NCBI GenBank assembly: GCA_032358255.1
Contig: JAULBX010026175.1
Location: forward strand, 1 to 51,397
Reading direction: 5' to 3'
Origin: Heterotrichella gracilis
Lineage: Eukaryota; Sar; Xanthophyceae; Tribonematales; Xanthonemataceae
DNA: 51,397 nucleotides
Positions 19,349-30,293 of this stretch are shown here, in pieces. Every line of letters begins with the position of its first letter. Position 1 is the stretch's first letter. The notes beneath the pieces are model-generated. The model did not search any database and was not told where the DNA came from. It saw only the letters and a program-made list of their open reading frames with translations. Made by a program: the position numbers and the translations under genes.

Positions 19349-22215
19349 ATGAGGGCCTTCACCGCAACCCTGCTTGCCTGCCTGGCTGCAAGCTGCTGTG
19401 CTACTGACCGTGAGTACCCAGTTTGCGCTGCATCGCAGCTCGTTCATTTACTTGCATGCGTTCCAGTGACACAGCCACACTAGCAGTCTGCCCTACACGC
19501 CTTGCGCCAGCCAGCCCTGTCCTGGCACTGCTTGAACCGTCCCTGCGGGTCGTTCAATGTGGCCAAGGATATCCCGTACGCACATATATTTGGGCCACCG
19601 CCCTGAAACGTGTCGATTTTAACCCTAGGATTTAGGGAACTATGGTTAGGGTAATATCTTAAAGAGCGCTATCAGGTATTCCAGTGCTGTTGCTCCCACA
19701 CTTCATCTCCTCCTCCTCATTAATTTAATTGTTGGCCCACCCCCTGCAGCGCTCATCCAGCAGCTGTTCTACTCTGCGGCAAACTCAACCATCTCAGACA
19801 ACACCATCATGATCATCAAGGGGCTCAAGGTGAGCCTGCACCCATCTAGGGTTTAGGGTGAGCCTGTACTTGTCTAGGGTTTAGCGTGAGCCTGCACCTA
19901 CCTAGCTTGTGGGGAAAGCGGCCCTAATTCCCCGCCACTCACCCTCCACACCCCCACAAGTGCCACCCCAACCCGCACACAGCAGCCCCGCGCCCCACTT
20001 GCCCCACTTCCCCTAAACACCCCAAAATCAATGAAAACGGCGGGATTTTAATCGACGCTGGAAGCTTCAAAATGTTAATCTAACAAATTTCTCTCCCCAG
20101 GTGGACACCAGCACCCCCCAGTGCTTCACCGCCGATCGCAAGCACCAGGTCAAGTGCTTTGGCGGGGACAACGCGCGCCTCATCAAGCGCTTTGCCGAGC
20201 AAAACGCCACGCTGGCGTTCCAGCCCAACAACGCCTACATGACCAAGGTTGCCATGCGGGTGTGGATCTACAACTCCAACGAGTACGAGAAGCCAAAGTG
20301 AGTGGGTGCAGGGTTTAGGGTTCAGGAACCAGGGCTTTAGGGTTTGAGTGTAGATGTCGGCTCCAATGAGTATGAGAAGCCAACGTGAGGGGGTGCAGGG
20401 TTTAAGGACAGGGCAATAAGGGTTAGGGTATGAGTGCGCAATTCGGTGCAGATGACAACTCCATAAAGCACCAGTATGTTTTATTACTTTTCCCTTTGCA
20501 AAATGCATATATTGAGATACTGAATATTGAGGCCAAATGCGTGTGGTTAGGAGTAGGGGTGTAGCGTCCAGGGTACAGGGGTCTGTCTGCAGTGGGGGAA
20601 CTTCCTGCCGCCCACCACATCCACACCCACCCCTCCCCCCACCCCTTCCACCCACCGCCGCTGCTCACCCCTACTCACCCCCCCCTCCCACAGGGTTGTT
20701 GTCCAGGGTCTGTCAGGCCTCCCCCCCTATGTGGCCATGCCAGTGACTATGGCCGTAGGGCAACCGCTGTATGACTGGAAGCCCTACTGGGTGAACGTGA
20801 CCATGGCGCGGGAGGGATCCATGCAGCTGGTCATCACAGGTGCGACCAGGACTTTGATCGGATTTTAGTGGCGTGATGAGCAGTATGAACGGGGCTTTTG
20901 CCTGTGTGGTTGCTTGTGTGAGTGGTGCTAGTCAACTGTGTGGCTAGAAGCCCGACTGGGTGAACGTGACCATGGCGCGGAAGGGTTCCATGCAGCTTGT
21001 CATCACAGGTGCGACCAGGAGTGTGATTGGCGGTTTGATTGGGATTTTAGTGGTGTGATGAGCGGTGAATCGGGTTTTTGCCTGTGTGGTTAAAGATTAA
21101 AAAATCAAAAACCACAAAAAATATACAGGAATTGGTAAGTAAAGATTGTTTTCTTCATCCTTGCATTCCCCCTTTCCCCAGGCATCAAGAGGACAGCCAC
21201 CGCCCCCAACTGGAATGTCCAGATCGGCGACATCTACGTCTTTGGAACCACCTTCCTCTCACTGGACACAGCCAACACCACCAGCACCAGCACCCACGAC
21301 GGCCCTGCTGGGACCATCAACATCGCCATCGACCACTCCAGCCCCTCCCGCTTTGGGGGGGACAAGGCTCGCTACGTGCGCAAGGACGGGAGCCAGGGGG
21401 GGTTGATCATGTACACGCTGGATAAGTTTGTGGCGCGGGTGGAGGCGCGGGTGTGGGTGTTCAAGGCCAAGGGGGCCGCGCTGCCAACGTGAGTGCGTGG
21501 TGGTGGTTTGGGATGGGTCTGTACCTGACCAGAAGATCATGCGTGCATGGTTGATGCATGCATCTCTGTGGACTGCACTGCCGAGCTGATGCACAAGCAT
21601 GGCCACCGGATGCTATACCCCACTCGGACGCGATCCCCATCCCCCACCACCCACCACCCACCACTCCCCACCCACCACCCGTGCAGGCTGTCCATCTACG
21701 GCACCCTTGGCGCCCCCCCCAAGCCCATGTCCCTCACATCCCTGGTGGCCAAGCAGTCCTTCAACACATGGCAGGGGTATACCGTCAAGGTGGCGCTGCC
21801 GGATGCAGGCTACCGCGTACAGGTGCATACCCTAAAACCCTAATGCAAAACCCTACATGTCGATCTAGGGTCACCCCATGGCAACCGTCCCTCAGCACAA
21901 AACCATGAGCCAACCCTGCTGTGTTTGTCTCTGAAACCAATACACATACCACATGCAGCTCTCTCTCTCTCCACCACCGTTCAACGTTTGGGGTTTGGGG
22001 GTTAGGGGTTACACACACAGTGCATGCAGCTCGCCCCCTCCGCCACCGAAAACCCTACACCCATTTCTATACACCCTTGACCCTAAACCCTAAAACCGGC
22101 TGTCTGTGCGCAGGTTGCCATCTCCTCCACCACCAAGGCCACAGCCAAAAACGTGCAGATAGGGTCTGTGGCCTTTTACGGGCCAGACAAGCCAATCGTG
22201 GAAGCCATGCCTTGA
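19349..22215 (+). CDS. Secreted protein with two homologous beta-rich halves, function unknown
   Basis: Seven exons: 19349-19409, 19750-19829, 20101-20297, 20694-20839, 21182-21488, 21687-21822 and 22114-22215 (TGA). All phases agree, giving 342 aa. A signal peptide is clear (MRAFTATLLACLAASCCATD). The mature part contains two related units. Residues about 69-183 run from GDNARLIKRFAEQNATLAF through WVNVTMAREGSMQLVITG to NWNVQIGDIYVFG. Residues about 220-336 run from GGDKARYVRKDG through YTVKVALPDAGYRVQVAIS to KNVQIGSVAFYGP. The shared ending (NVQIGxxxxYG) and alternating hydrophobic pattern suggest beta-sandwich, lectin- or carbohydrate-binding-like domains, but I do not recognise the family. 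Asn-linked sites (NAT, NVT, NTT) fit an extracellular protein. Introns 2, 3 and 4 carry copies of the adjacent exon edges. Confidence 0.75.
19826..19910 (+). repeat. Three tandem copies of a splice donor region (about 33-bp unit)
   Basis: At the end of exon 2 the unit GTGAGCCTGCACCCATCTAGGGTTTAG is followed by two more versions (GTGAGCCTGTACTTGTC..., GTGAGCCTGCACCTACC...). Each offers a GTGAGC donor; only the first keeps the expected coding end. Confidence 0.8.
20352..20403 (+). repeat. Copy of the exon 3 donor side
   Basis: GGCTCCAATGAGTATGAGAAGCCAACGTGAG followed by GGGTGCAGGGTTTA copies the end of exon 3 (NSNEYEKPK) and its donor at 20268-20317, about 85 bp downstream. Confidence 0.85.
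20768..21090 (+). repeat. About 170-bp tandem duplication of exon 4 donor side with intron
   Basis: The block 20768-20920 (end of exon 4 WVNVTMAREGSMQLVITG, donor GTGCGACC and intron GTGATGAGCRGT...TTTTTGCCTGTGTGGT) recurs at 20938-21090, with WVNVTMARKGSMQLVITG and the same donor. In the copy an in-frame TAG precedes the coding part, and an acceptor-like AG coincides with it. Confidence 0.9.
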
Positions 22216-23362
22216 AGCCTCGAGGGGGTTTAATGCGTCCAAGCACTTCTCTGAGAGCGTTTGATTTTTGAACCAATGAACCAATCATTGAATCACGGAT
22301 AATTTGTTCGGGTACATACCGGCTAGAGTAGCCTTGGTTTGGTGATTTTACTGGCCAGATTTTACTGGCAATGGGGCCTTCTGGCGGTTTCCTTCATACA
22401 TTCATGGTAATTGTTTATTACAGACTGCAATTGTGCTGCTGCTGTCTGCGCAGGCTGTGCTGCACGTTTTATTATGTAGTGGACTGCCAACATACAGATT
22501 GAATCTACACTCCAGTGCGCAACTGACGTTATTTTTGGGAACCAAAACCAGTCAAAACTCAACGTTTGAACAAGGAACCACTTTTATCATATGTGCTTGT
22601 TTGTTGCCATTGTTGGCACACCACTAGAACACACAGACCCTCTACAAGGAGGTCCCCATATGGGCTGGCGCTTGTATTGCCCTTTCAGTGATAGGTGCAC
22701 TCCGGGCCTTTGGCAGAAAAAAACTTGATAGCCAGAATTTTGTTTATTTGTTTCAATTTCATAGCCTGTTGCACAATGGTGTCAACATCAAGCCTCATTT
22801 GTAAGCCAAGTACTGAACATTAAACAGCTCACTTCAAGCACTGAACATCAAACAGCTCACATCATCCCTTATTAATTACCGGTGTGTGTATAAATTATAC
22901 ACAGTCCTAGCCGCCATGATCTCACACTGAGCCTCACAATGCAGTGCGCCCCCACTGTGAGGCGCAGTGTTCACTGAAGTGTGCTCTCAACACCCCGCAC
23001 ATGCGGTGCCCTAGGGGTCTCACCGCCCAGCTCGTGTGTCTGACCCAGCAAGGGGTGTGCACCGCAAGGCTGCAAACACTTTAGGGTTTAGGGTTTAGCA
23101 GCGAGTGGGCCTCAGCTGGCCACGGGTGCCACGGGTCTGCAGGTGCTGCGGCAGGCACTCGAGAACAACCCAAAGCTGGACCACTTTCCACCACGGAAAC
23201 TGCCTTGCTTCGGCGCTGCAAAGCCCAACTCAGTGCCCGTGCGCTCGCATTCCCAGCATATACTTCTCAGTAGTCGTTGTGTAGCTTGTTCAGTACGGTC
23301 GTTGCCTGAGATCTGTCGCACAGGGTTTGTTGAGCCACCACAGGGTTTTGGAACTCGCCACG
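22216..23362. other. Intergenic region without recognised genes
   Basis: This is the 3' flank of the secreted-protein gene and the promoter of the next gene. A TGTAA (volvocine-type polyadenylation word) occurs near 22798. A short telomere-like run (TTTAGGG, two and a half units) lies at 23081-23098. Nothing else is recognised. Confidence 0.5.
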
Positions 23363-25427
23363 ATGGCTGCTGCCAGTCTACAGAGCTCTTCCAGCTCCCT
23401 GATGGGCGATCACACACCGTTGGCGTCGCAGTTGAGGGCGCAAAGACCGCGCTTGTCCGCCGGTGGTCGGGGCAGAGGGCAGGTACGAGCCGCCGCTCGG
23501 AACCGGCACCACGCGGATGCATGCTCAGCAATGCAGCCCACCCAGCGTTTTGCTTCTAATTAAACCCAGCAGACTTGGCTGCATATCTTCTTAAAACGTT
23601 TTGGACGTCGTCTTTGCTGCTCTAAAGCAGTGGATGGGATGTGGTACTGCAGTGGGTTTGCAGTGCACAGTAAAAGGACACAAGAGGAGTTACAAAGGTA
23701 TGTTTTGAGTCTGCAGACCCAAAAGGAAAGTCATATCAATCTGCAGTTTTTTCCAGGGCTGGCATGAATATTTACGTTTTTTGTGCTGGAAGCCCAGCAT
23801 ACAACCCCACAGATCCAACATACAACCCCACAGGTCCAGCTTACAGCCCCAGTAGCCCAGCATACAACCCTGCAATATTTTGTGGTGTGGCATCTCAACC
23901 ACATGCCCTGTGCATGCATGGATTTGCATCTTCATATCCTACCAAAGATATGTTGACGCCGCAACTGGGTAGGACACCATTGGCAGTACCTGCTTCAATG
24001 CTTGGCTTAGTTTAATAGTTCGAGAGCATAGGTCGGTAGCTTGCTGCAGGGTTTGGCAGTGCATTCCCGCACGAAGCTTTGAATGGCTGCTCGAATTCGA
24101 AGGGTTGAACTGTCCCGCACGCAGTCCAGCTAGCAGCTCAAGCGCTTCGCTACCTTCAAATGCCCTAGTGACTGGTACTCCCTTCCAGATAGCAGTGCTA
24201 TCCTCCCAATAGTAAAAGCCCCCCCCCTTACACCCCCATGTGCTTAGCCTCGTGTGCATTCCCAGGTGTGCCCCCGTGCCTTGTTCGGCAAGAAGGCGGT
24301 GGCGGTGGTCGAGCCCCCGCCGCCAGCACCCAAGAAGGGGCTGTTCAGCTTTGGCAAGGCCGCCCCCGCCGCTGTTAAGGAGGCGCCCGCCAAGAAGGGT
24401 GGGAGCAAAGCAGACGAGTACAGGTAGGTGGAGGTGTCAGGGGGTGGGTGGAGGTGTCAGGGGGTGGTGCTCGGCGGGGGTGGAGAGGAAGGGAGGGAGG
24501 GGGGATGGCGCGCCCTGATTTGTATCTACAGCATGAAGTAATTTCACCAGTGCCTGTGCTTCCCAACATGGAGAGTGCGACGTTGTGTTGACATTGTTCA
24601 TGCAACCTCAAGTACCCCGTCCCAACTTCACCGCTGACCATGCCCACCACCTCTTCTCTTTACCACTGGCGATTCCCGGTCCACCCAACCTCTTGACCAC
24701 TGACATGCCCATACTCCTCTTTACCACTTACCATGCCCGGTCCATCCCTCTCTTCCCCACTGACCATACTCCGCACCCCCCTTGCAGCCGGCGCCAGGGC
24801 ATGCTGACCCAGGTGACCAACGCACTCGACTTCAACCAGGTGCGCAGCAAGGGGGATGCGGAGCTGCTGTACGACGCCAAGTATGGCAAGCGGGGGGCGG
24901 ATGGCAAAATGTCGCGGGAGCAGTACCAGTGCGTCCACTGAACCTTAAACCCTGGCTCAGCAGAACCATTCATGAGGTGGCATGGTTTCAGTATGCTCAA
25001 AATCCGTCGCCAGAAATCGCATAGGGTGTGGCAAAGAGTGGATGAAGGGTACCAAGCGCAGCCATTAATTTTCCTCTGGGTATCCCTCGCACTCCTAAAA
25101 TCCCAACCGTTACTAAAAGGTTGGCGGCATCGCGAAGGGCCACTGGAAGTCCAAAACCCTTAACCCTGTAAAATGTACTGCTCAACCCTAAACCCTAAAC
25201 CCTGAACCCCTTTGCGCAGGGCCCTGCGGCGCAAGATCGGCGGCACCGCCAAGGACTACTGGAAGGACTGGGTGGAGGTGAAGGGCAAGTACACCGACAA
25301 GGGGTATGTGGCACGAGGGGAGGATGCGGGGCTGGCCTCCAGCGTTCCCGCGCTGCCCTTCTTGCTGCTGGTGACGGCAGGCATGTTTGGGGCGTTGGCG
25401 TATGTGGTTGTGGCCACATCACAATAG
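23363..25427 (+). CDS. Probable chloroplast-targeted, single-span thylakoid-type membrane protein
   Basis: Four exons: 23363-23482, 24266-24423, 24788-24928 and 25220-25427 (TAG). Phases agree, giving 208 aa. The N-terminus MAAASLQSSSSSLMGDHTP followed by RPRLSAGGRGRGQ-VCPRAL has the composition and VxPRA-like end of an algal chloroplast transit peptide. A Pro/Ala/Lys segment follows (KKGLFSFGKAAPAAVKEAPA), then a conserved-looking soluble part: RRQGMLTQVTNALDFNQVRS, ELLYDAKYGKRGADGKMSRE, and YWKDWVEVKGKYTDKGYVAR. Near the C-terminus is one membrane span (LPFLLLVTAGMFGALAYVVV). I believe it is a photosynthetic-lineage protein, but I cannot name it. Intron 3 contains a decayed copy of the start of exon 4, and intron 1 contains a four-heptad Pol II CTD-like stretch. 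Confidence 0.75.
23791..23873 (+). repeat. Four heptads resembling the RNA polymerase II C-terminal domain
   Basis: A 21-bp repeat in an open plus-strand frame reads SPAYNPT, DPTYNPT, GPAYSPS, SPAYNPA, matching the Y-S-P-T-S-P-x pattern of RPB1. It lies in intron 1 of the plastid-protein gene with no supporting splice sites. It may be a captured fragment of RPB1 or a chance minisatellite. Confidence 0.6.
25118..25157 (+). repeat. Decayed copy of the exon 4 start of the plastid-protein gene
   Basis: AGGTTGGCGGCATCGCGAAGG followed by GCCACTGGAAG repeats the exon 4 text AAGATCGGCGGCACCGCC... (IGGTAKDYWK, 25233-25265) about 115 bp upstream, with several changes. Confidence 0.7.
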
Positions 25428-26849
25428 TGGTGCTATAATGGTGCTATAATCACCCGGTGGTCATGGGGGGTGAGGCCATTGCCATTGTTTTGCCTCATGA
25501 AAGACTAGTACTGTAGGCAGTTTGGTTGGTATTCATGGAGTGATATTTATATGCTGTGTGTGTGAACCGGGTGAGGGGAAAACAGCATGCGGGTATTCCA
25601 CACAAGGTCTTCATTTTCCAGTAGTGAATGGACTAGTGATATTGCACCATCTGTCAGGTCTCAGTTGGACATACTTTGGTGCGGGGGTTGAGGGAGTGAG
25701 GGTAAGGTTTAGGGTTTTATTGACACGGCTACTCGTATCCCAGTACCAAATCGACAGTTTATTTTTGAACCATTATTTCCTTGGTAGACTCTAGCGCATA
25801 TGCAACCTAGATGTCAATGACAGGATGTGGGAACGGTTGGTGGTGGGAAATGCACCAGCTGTGACTAGGCGCACGCTCTTGACTTTCATTGGACTTCACA
25901 ATGACATTTTCACGCATTTGGCACAGTCTGCTCGTATCACCAGTCTGCATAGGCCACGTGCCCTGCTGCTGTGATTGCTTTTCTGCCTGAATATCCCTCA
26001 GTAGTGAGAGGGGTAAATTGGGAGGCTTCAGTTGTAACGTGACATCCATCACTTCAGCTGCACTGGGCCTGGAAGGAACCCTATTAGGGTGTACTACATA
26101 CAATAGATCGTGTGGTACATTGGGCCACACTGAACGATCGCTGCAGTAACAGACCCACTGGCTCCAGCACTGGCTCTACTGAAGGACACACAGATAGGGC
26201 GATTGGTACTCTTTTTGTTACCTTCTACTGGCGACAAACTTGTCTCGCAGCAGCAGCCCAGGATCGAAAGTGCGACACCTCTGTTCGAACAGGTGCAAGC
26301 TTGTACACGACCTGGTTGATTGCATCCTTCTACGCTGTTCACTTGTAAATAATACCCATATTTTCACTGTTACCCAAACGCACAGAACACCCCACTGGCA
26401 CATGGTATCATATGCACGCATGCATCTCTGGAAGCTAGAGGTCGACACTGGCTTCTCAAAGGAAGGGTGTTGTCAGCTTCAATAAAAGCCTACAGTGGCA
26501 AGCCTATGTTGCGCAAAACCAGACCAGAAACATAGATGTGGAGTGGAATGGCGTTTGTTTCCACGCTGCCTCCACTATTGCCATCTTGTAACCTTGTTCT
26601 ATCTTGTTATCTGATCAAAGCCGAGCCAGAACCCAAACAACCCAACCCAATGTCGGAGAAGGTGCTAGCAGGCCAGCAGACGTTGTTCACAGATCATGCG
26701 GCCAAACAGTGCCTAAAAGCTCACACACAGCAATGTGTTGTGCATGTGTTGTTTCAAAACGCACTGCAACACCCCATACACTCACCATAGCCCATACACC
26801 ACCTTTTACCCACCCATTTACCACTTTTCTTACTACAGGTGACGTCCTG
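25428..26849. other. Intergenic region without recognised genes
   Basis: It separates the plastid-protein gene from the F-box gene. A minus-strand stretch near 26060 reads RPSAAEVM after an acceptor-like site, reminiscent of a kinase C-lobe end, but nothing around it supports a kinase. Otherwise no feature is recognised. Confidence 0.45.
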
Positions 26850-29002
26850 ATGGCCACCATCCACTCCCTCCCCTCCCCACTGCTCCAGAAGATCCTGGCC
26901 TTGCTGGACCTGCAGTCTCAGTGCCAGGACCAGGTGGTGTGCCAGGCATGGGCGGAGGCGCTCGCCGTACCAAGCACCGTTGATAACTACACAATCGACC
27001 TCACAAACAGGCACAGTCATCCCCTTCCTATACCCTAAACCCTAAATTCTGGTGGGCATTAGCCAGGCGCAGTCACCACGTCCATAACCCTAAACCCTAC
27101 ACCTTGCTGGTTGCCAACCCGGCACATTGACCATGTCCAAAACCATACACCCTTACCCTAACCCTGCTGCTGGACAAACAGGCACAGCAACCGCGTGTGG
27201 GAGCAATTGCTGGAGGACATGGGTGCCTCATGGCCCGAGGTACCCGCCTGGCTGCACCCCCGCGTTCGTGCGGCCAGGAGCGTCGACATCCGCATCCCAG
27301 AGTGCTACAACAGGGGTGACGTGCAGGCGGTGAGGGAGGTGCTTGACTGCTTGTGCGCTGGCAACCTGGAGCGGCTGCGCATGGCTGATGTGGAGGCCTC
27401 CCGGTGCTTGGATGGCGAGGTCGTGTGCAGCGCCGTGGGCCGGTTTTCCAAGCTGATTCACCTGGACCTGACCTATGGCAGGGCAGGGGCTGACCTACAC
27501 GTGCTGGGTAGCCTCACTACCCCCACCAGCCTGGCCCTGTGGGTCGACACCACGCCAGTCACGCTGCCAACCTCGCTGCGGCGGCTGACGCTCAAGTCCG
27601 AACCCTGTCTCTACACCCACCCTAGCCGCCTCCTCCGACAGATTCACACGCTGCCTCACCTGACAAGCTTGGGAGTAGACCTGGAGCATATACGTGGCCT
27701 CCATGGTGCCCCCCGTGCGTGCATGGCCCTGGATTCCTCTGCATGCGCCGCGCTGCGCTGCCTGGAAGTGGAGGTGGGCATGGGGGGGGCGATCATGCTG
27801 GGCCCAGGACGCCTGCCTCCTGGGTTGCAGTGGCTGGCAATCCGCACAAGCAGCGCCACAGGCATCAGGAGTACCAGGAGCAGTGTTGCGCACCTGCCTG
27901 TGGGCCTGCAAACCCTCGACATACTGCCTGTGGCTTGGCAGTGGTCTCAACTCTGCTCCTGGTCGCCAATCACCCTAGGCATGGTAAGTGCGTTCGAGGG
28001 AATGACCAGCCTCCGAGGCGGAGGTTTTCTCTGGCTCTTCCTCAACCAGTGCCCTTATAGTTCAGATATAGCTAGGAGTATAGCTATTAAAGTAATAAAA
28101 TTTTCAATATTGTTCTAATATCTATTTATATACGTGCAACATTCATCGTCACCAATCACGCCGCAGGGATCATACTTGACACGAGCGCACTTTTATTACA
28201 TTGTCATTTTTATAAATTGATACATCTATTGAATTTTGCAGTGGCCAGAGCAAGGCATGGCGCTGGAAAGGATGGCGATTGGGCTGGGCTCCCCCCAGGA
28301 GTGCGCGCTGTTCATGGCGTCACTGCCACACCTTGGGAACTTGAAGCACCTCCAAGTGGTGTTTTTTTGGGGACCTGTCACGGGATGCTACAGCATCAGG
28401 AGCAGCAGAATCAGCAGATACTGCACACCCGGAGGAGGAGGTAAGAATGGTGGCATCTGCCATAACGCACGCATGCTTTCACCCTTCCATGCATGCTGGC
28501 GTCTGTGCATGGGCCCTTGTCAATGCAATGACACCTGCAATGGCTGGCTAGACTAGCACTAAGTGCACTTCCAAGGCCAGTGAGGCTTGCGCTTGTGCCC
28601 TTTGTGCCCTTCACTCCATGTCGCGCATTCCCTTTCTTTCCTTATTCTGGTGGCGTTCTCGCCAAGGTTGGCACTTAATTCGCATGTATGCCACTGTACC
28701 ATTGTCGCGTAATGTGTGTAATTTTCCTTTTATCTTTTCAGGAGGTGGTGGTGCCGTTCCTGCCAAGCTTGCAGCGGCTGGCCATCAAGACCTTGCGTCG
28801 CATGCGCCTGAAGCTGCACACTGCACCAGGCGCCTGGGTGCACCTCATCCTTGAGAGGGGCGATAAGTATTGCTGGAGCAGGCACACAGGAGCAAGACGC
28901 TGCGGGCTGGATTGCAATTCTCCTAGGACATCCGCGCGGGTTGATGCTGACGTGTGTGGGTTCCCATGGGAGTTTGAGGACGGCTGGGGGTGCTTGCTTT
29001 AG
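26850..29002 (+). CDS. F-box / leucine-rich-repeat protein, with a one-base frameshift
   Basis: Probably a substrate receptor of an SCF ubiquitin ligase. Exons: 26850-27010, 27182-27983, 28242-28440 and 28742-29002 (TAG). It would be about 473 aa. The N-terminus holds an F-box: LPSPLLQKILALLDLQ...VVCQAWAEAL. The rest is leucine-rich (LERLRMADVEASRCL, SKLIHLDLTYGRAG, LPTSLRRLTLKSE, LPHLTSLGVDLEHI, LPPGLQWLAIR, LPHLGNLKHLQVV, FLPSLQRLAIKTL). In exon 3 the frame changes at a T7 run (28362-28368). With six T the text reads on through FFGDLSRDATASGAAESADT and PEEE into EVVVPFLPSLQRL in phase; with seven T it meets exon 4 in the wrong phase. Intron 1 has no ordinary donor: its best borders are GC-AG inside a direct repeat. 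The upstream acceptor-like CTACAG before the ATG might mean an earlier exon. Confidence 0.75.
26999..27200 (+). repeat. Four degenerate copies of an exon junction within F-box intron 1
   Basis: ACAAACAGGCACAG occurs identically at 27004-27017 (exon 1 end) and 27175-27188 (exon 2 start). Two decayed versions, CCAGGCGCAGTCACCACGTCC (about 27063) and CCGGCACATTGACCATGTCC (about 27119), lie between, each about 55-60 bp apart and each followed by AACCCTAAACCC-type text. Confidence 0.8.
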
Positions 29003-30293
29003 CCAATTAAATTTTGCAAACTGATATCTGACTTGCAACCTCTTGCCATTGCCATTACCGGCTACAGCAAACGTATTGCAGGGACTGCATGGTGGCATTT
29101 AATGACTAGGCTTCAGCTCAGGAGCCTGCATGTACGAGTAGCCCAGCTGTGCGCCTTGCATGTCTCAAATTCAATCCGATTGGCCGGGCCGGGCCAGCCG
29201 CCCTGTCACAATCTCAATTTCACATAGTTTGTGCTACATGGAAATCTGAATTACTACCGTAGTACACTTCTTTCACTTACAATCATACTGTGTACCGTAC
29301 AGATCCAAAATCCTCAAAATCACTGCCAATTGTATGATATAAATATTCATATGTACATCCACATGTATTACGTTACGTACTACGGTAGTATACGGCAGCA
29401 CATTGATGTTCCGGACCTCTGCTTTGGGCAACTCCAAACATTCTCTCAAGGGCAAGCATGCGTTCACTTCCATGTGGGCCTGGACCTCAGACCCTACCTG
29501 GGCCTTACTGTAAAACGAGTAAAGCAACTTCACAATGTGCAAATCCACTCCCTACAGGCATAATAAAACTGTTTGCGTCATCACTACTGGTGCGCGCACA
29601 TGCCAATGCCAACTCTGGCCAAAATTGTCGACGTCTTGTTTGTAAATCTTGACAGACACAATGAGGAAAAAGCAACGAACAGTGACAGCATGTGGCTGCA
29701 CATTTGGAAAATACATGCAATTCCGCAGCAGAGGTGAGAACTGGGCTAAAAGCAGTTGTACATGATGTGGACTTGATGCAAATGCGCCCAAGCCGACAGG
29801 CTGCCACATATGCAGGGAGCGCTGAGCTGGAAGTACGCAGACTATGCACATTGTGTCACCAAACTCACGACGCAAAACAGCGTTGTACACAGCTGTACTA
29901 AAAGCGCTGGCCAAATTGTCCTCTGCAATAATTATACTTCCACATGCGCATGACCAGGCACCAACACTTGTTCAGGTGCATTGGTGGGCAAAGGAAACCC
30001 ATTGTGAAAAGACAACTGGTAACGCCTTCATACGACAAATTCCTACCTAGGAAAGGGCTGTGGCATTAGGGCTATCAGGAAGCACGGCTGGATGGCAGTT
30101 CATTACCCCTGAGCTCAAAGGGACATCACACTATCAAGGACAGAAAAAACAGGCATCCCAGTGCGCTACTACTATTGCTGCTGCTGCAGCGGTACTTGAA
30201 AACCCGTAAGGATACTTCTGCGCTGCTAGCCAATGGAGATAGGGGGACGTCAGCGCTTGAGGGTCCCCCCTTAGACCCTAACTCAGAATTGGC
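29003..30293. other. Intergenic region without recognised genes
   Basis: This is between the convergent 3' ends of the F-box and SUMO-like genes. It contains the 139-bp inverted-repeat element at 29252-29390. Other open frames here have no recognisable content. Confidence 0.5.
29252..29390. repeat. 139-bp element with perfect 14-bp terminal inverted repeats
   Basis: The ends are TACTACCGTAGTAC (29252-29265) and GTACTACGGTAGTA (29377-29390), exact reverse complements, around an AT-rich middle rich in CATATGTACATCC-type words. Each terminus is itself nearly palindromic. It fits a MITE or a structured transcript. Confidence 0.65.

Noticed and set aside
25807..26130. RPSAAEVM on the minus strand as a protein-kinase C-lobe end
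   Set aside because: No DFG, APE or other kinase motif is found nearby; a single eight-residue match is not enough.
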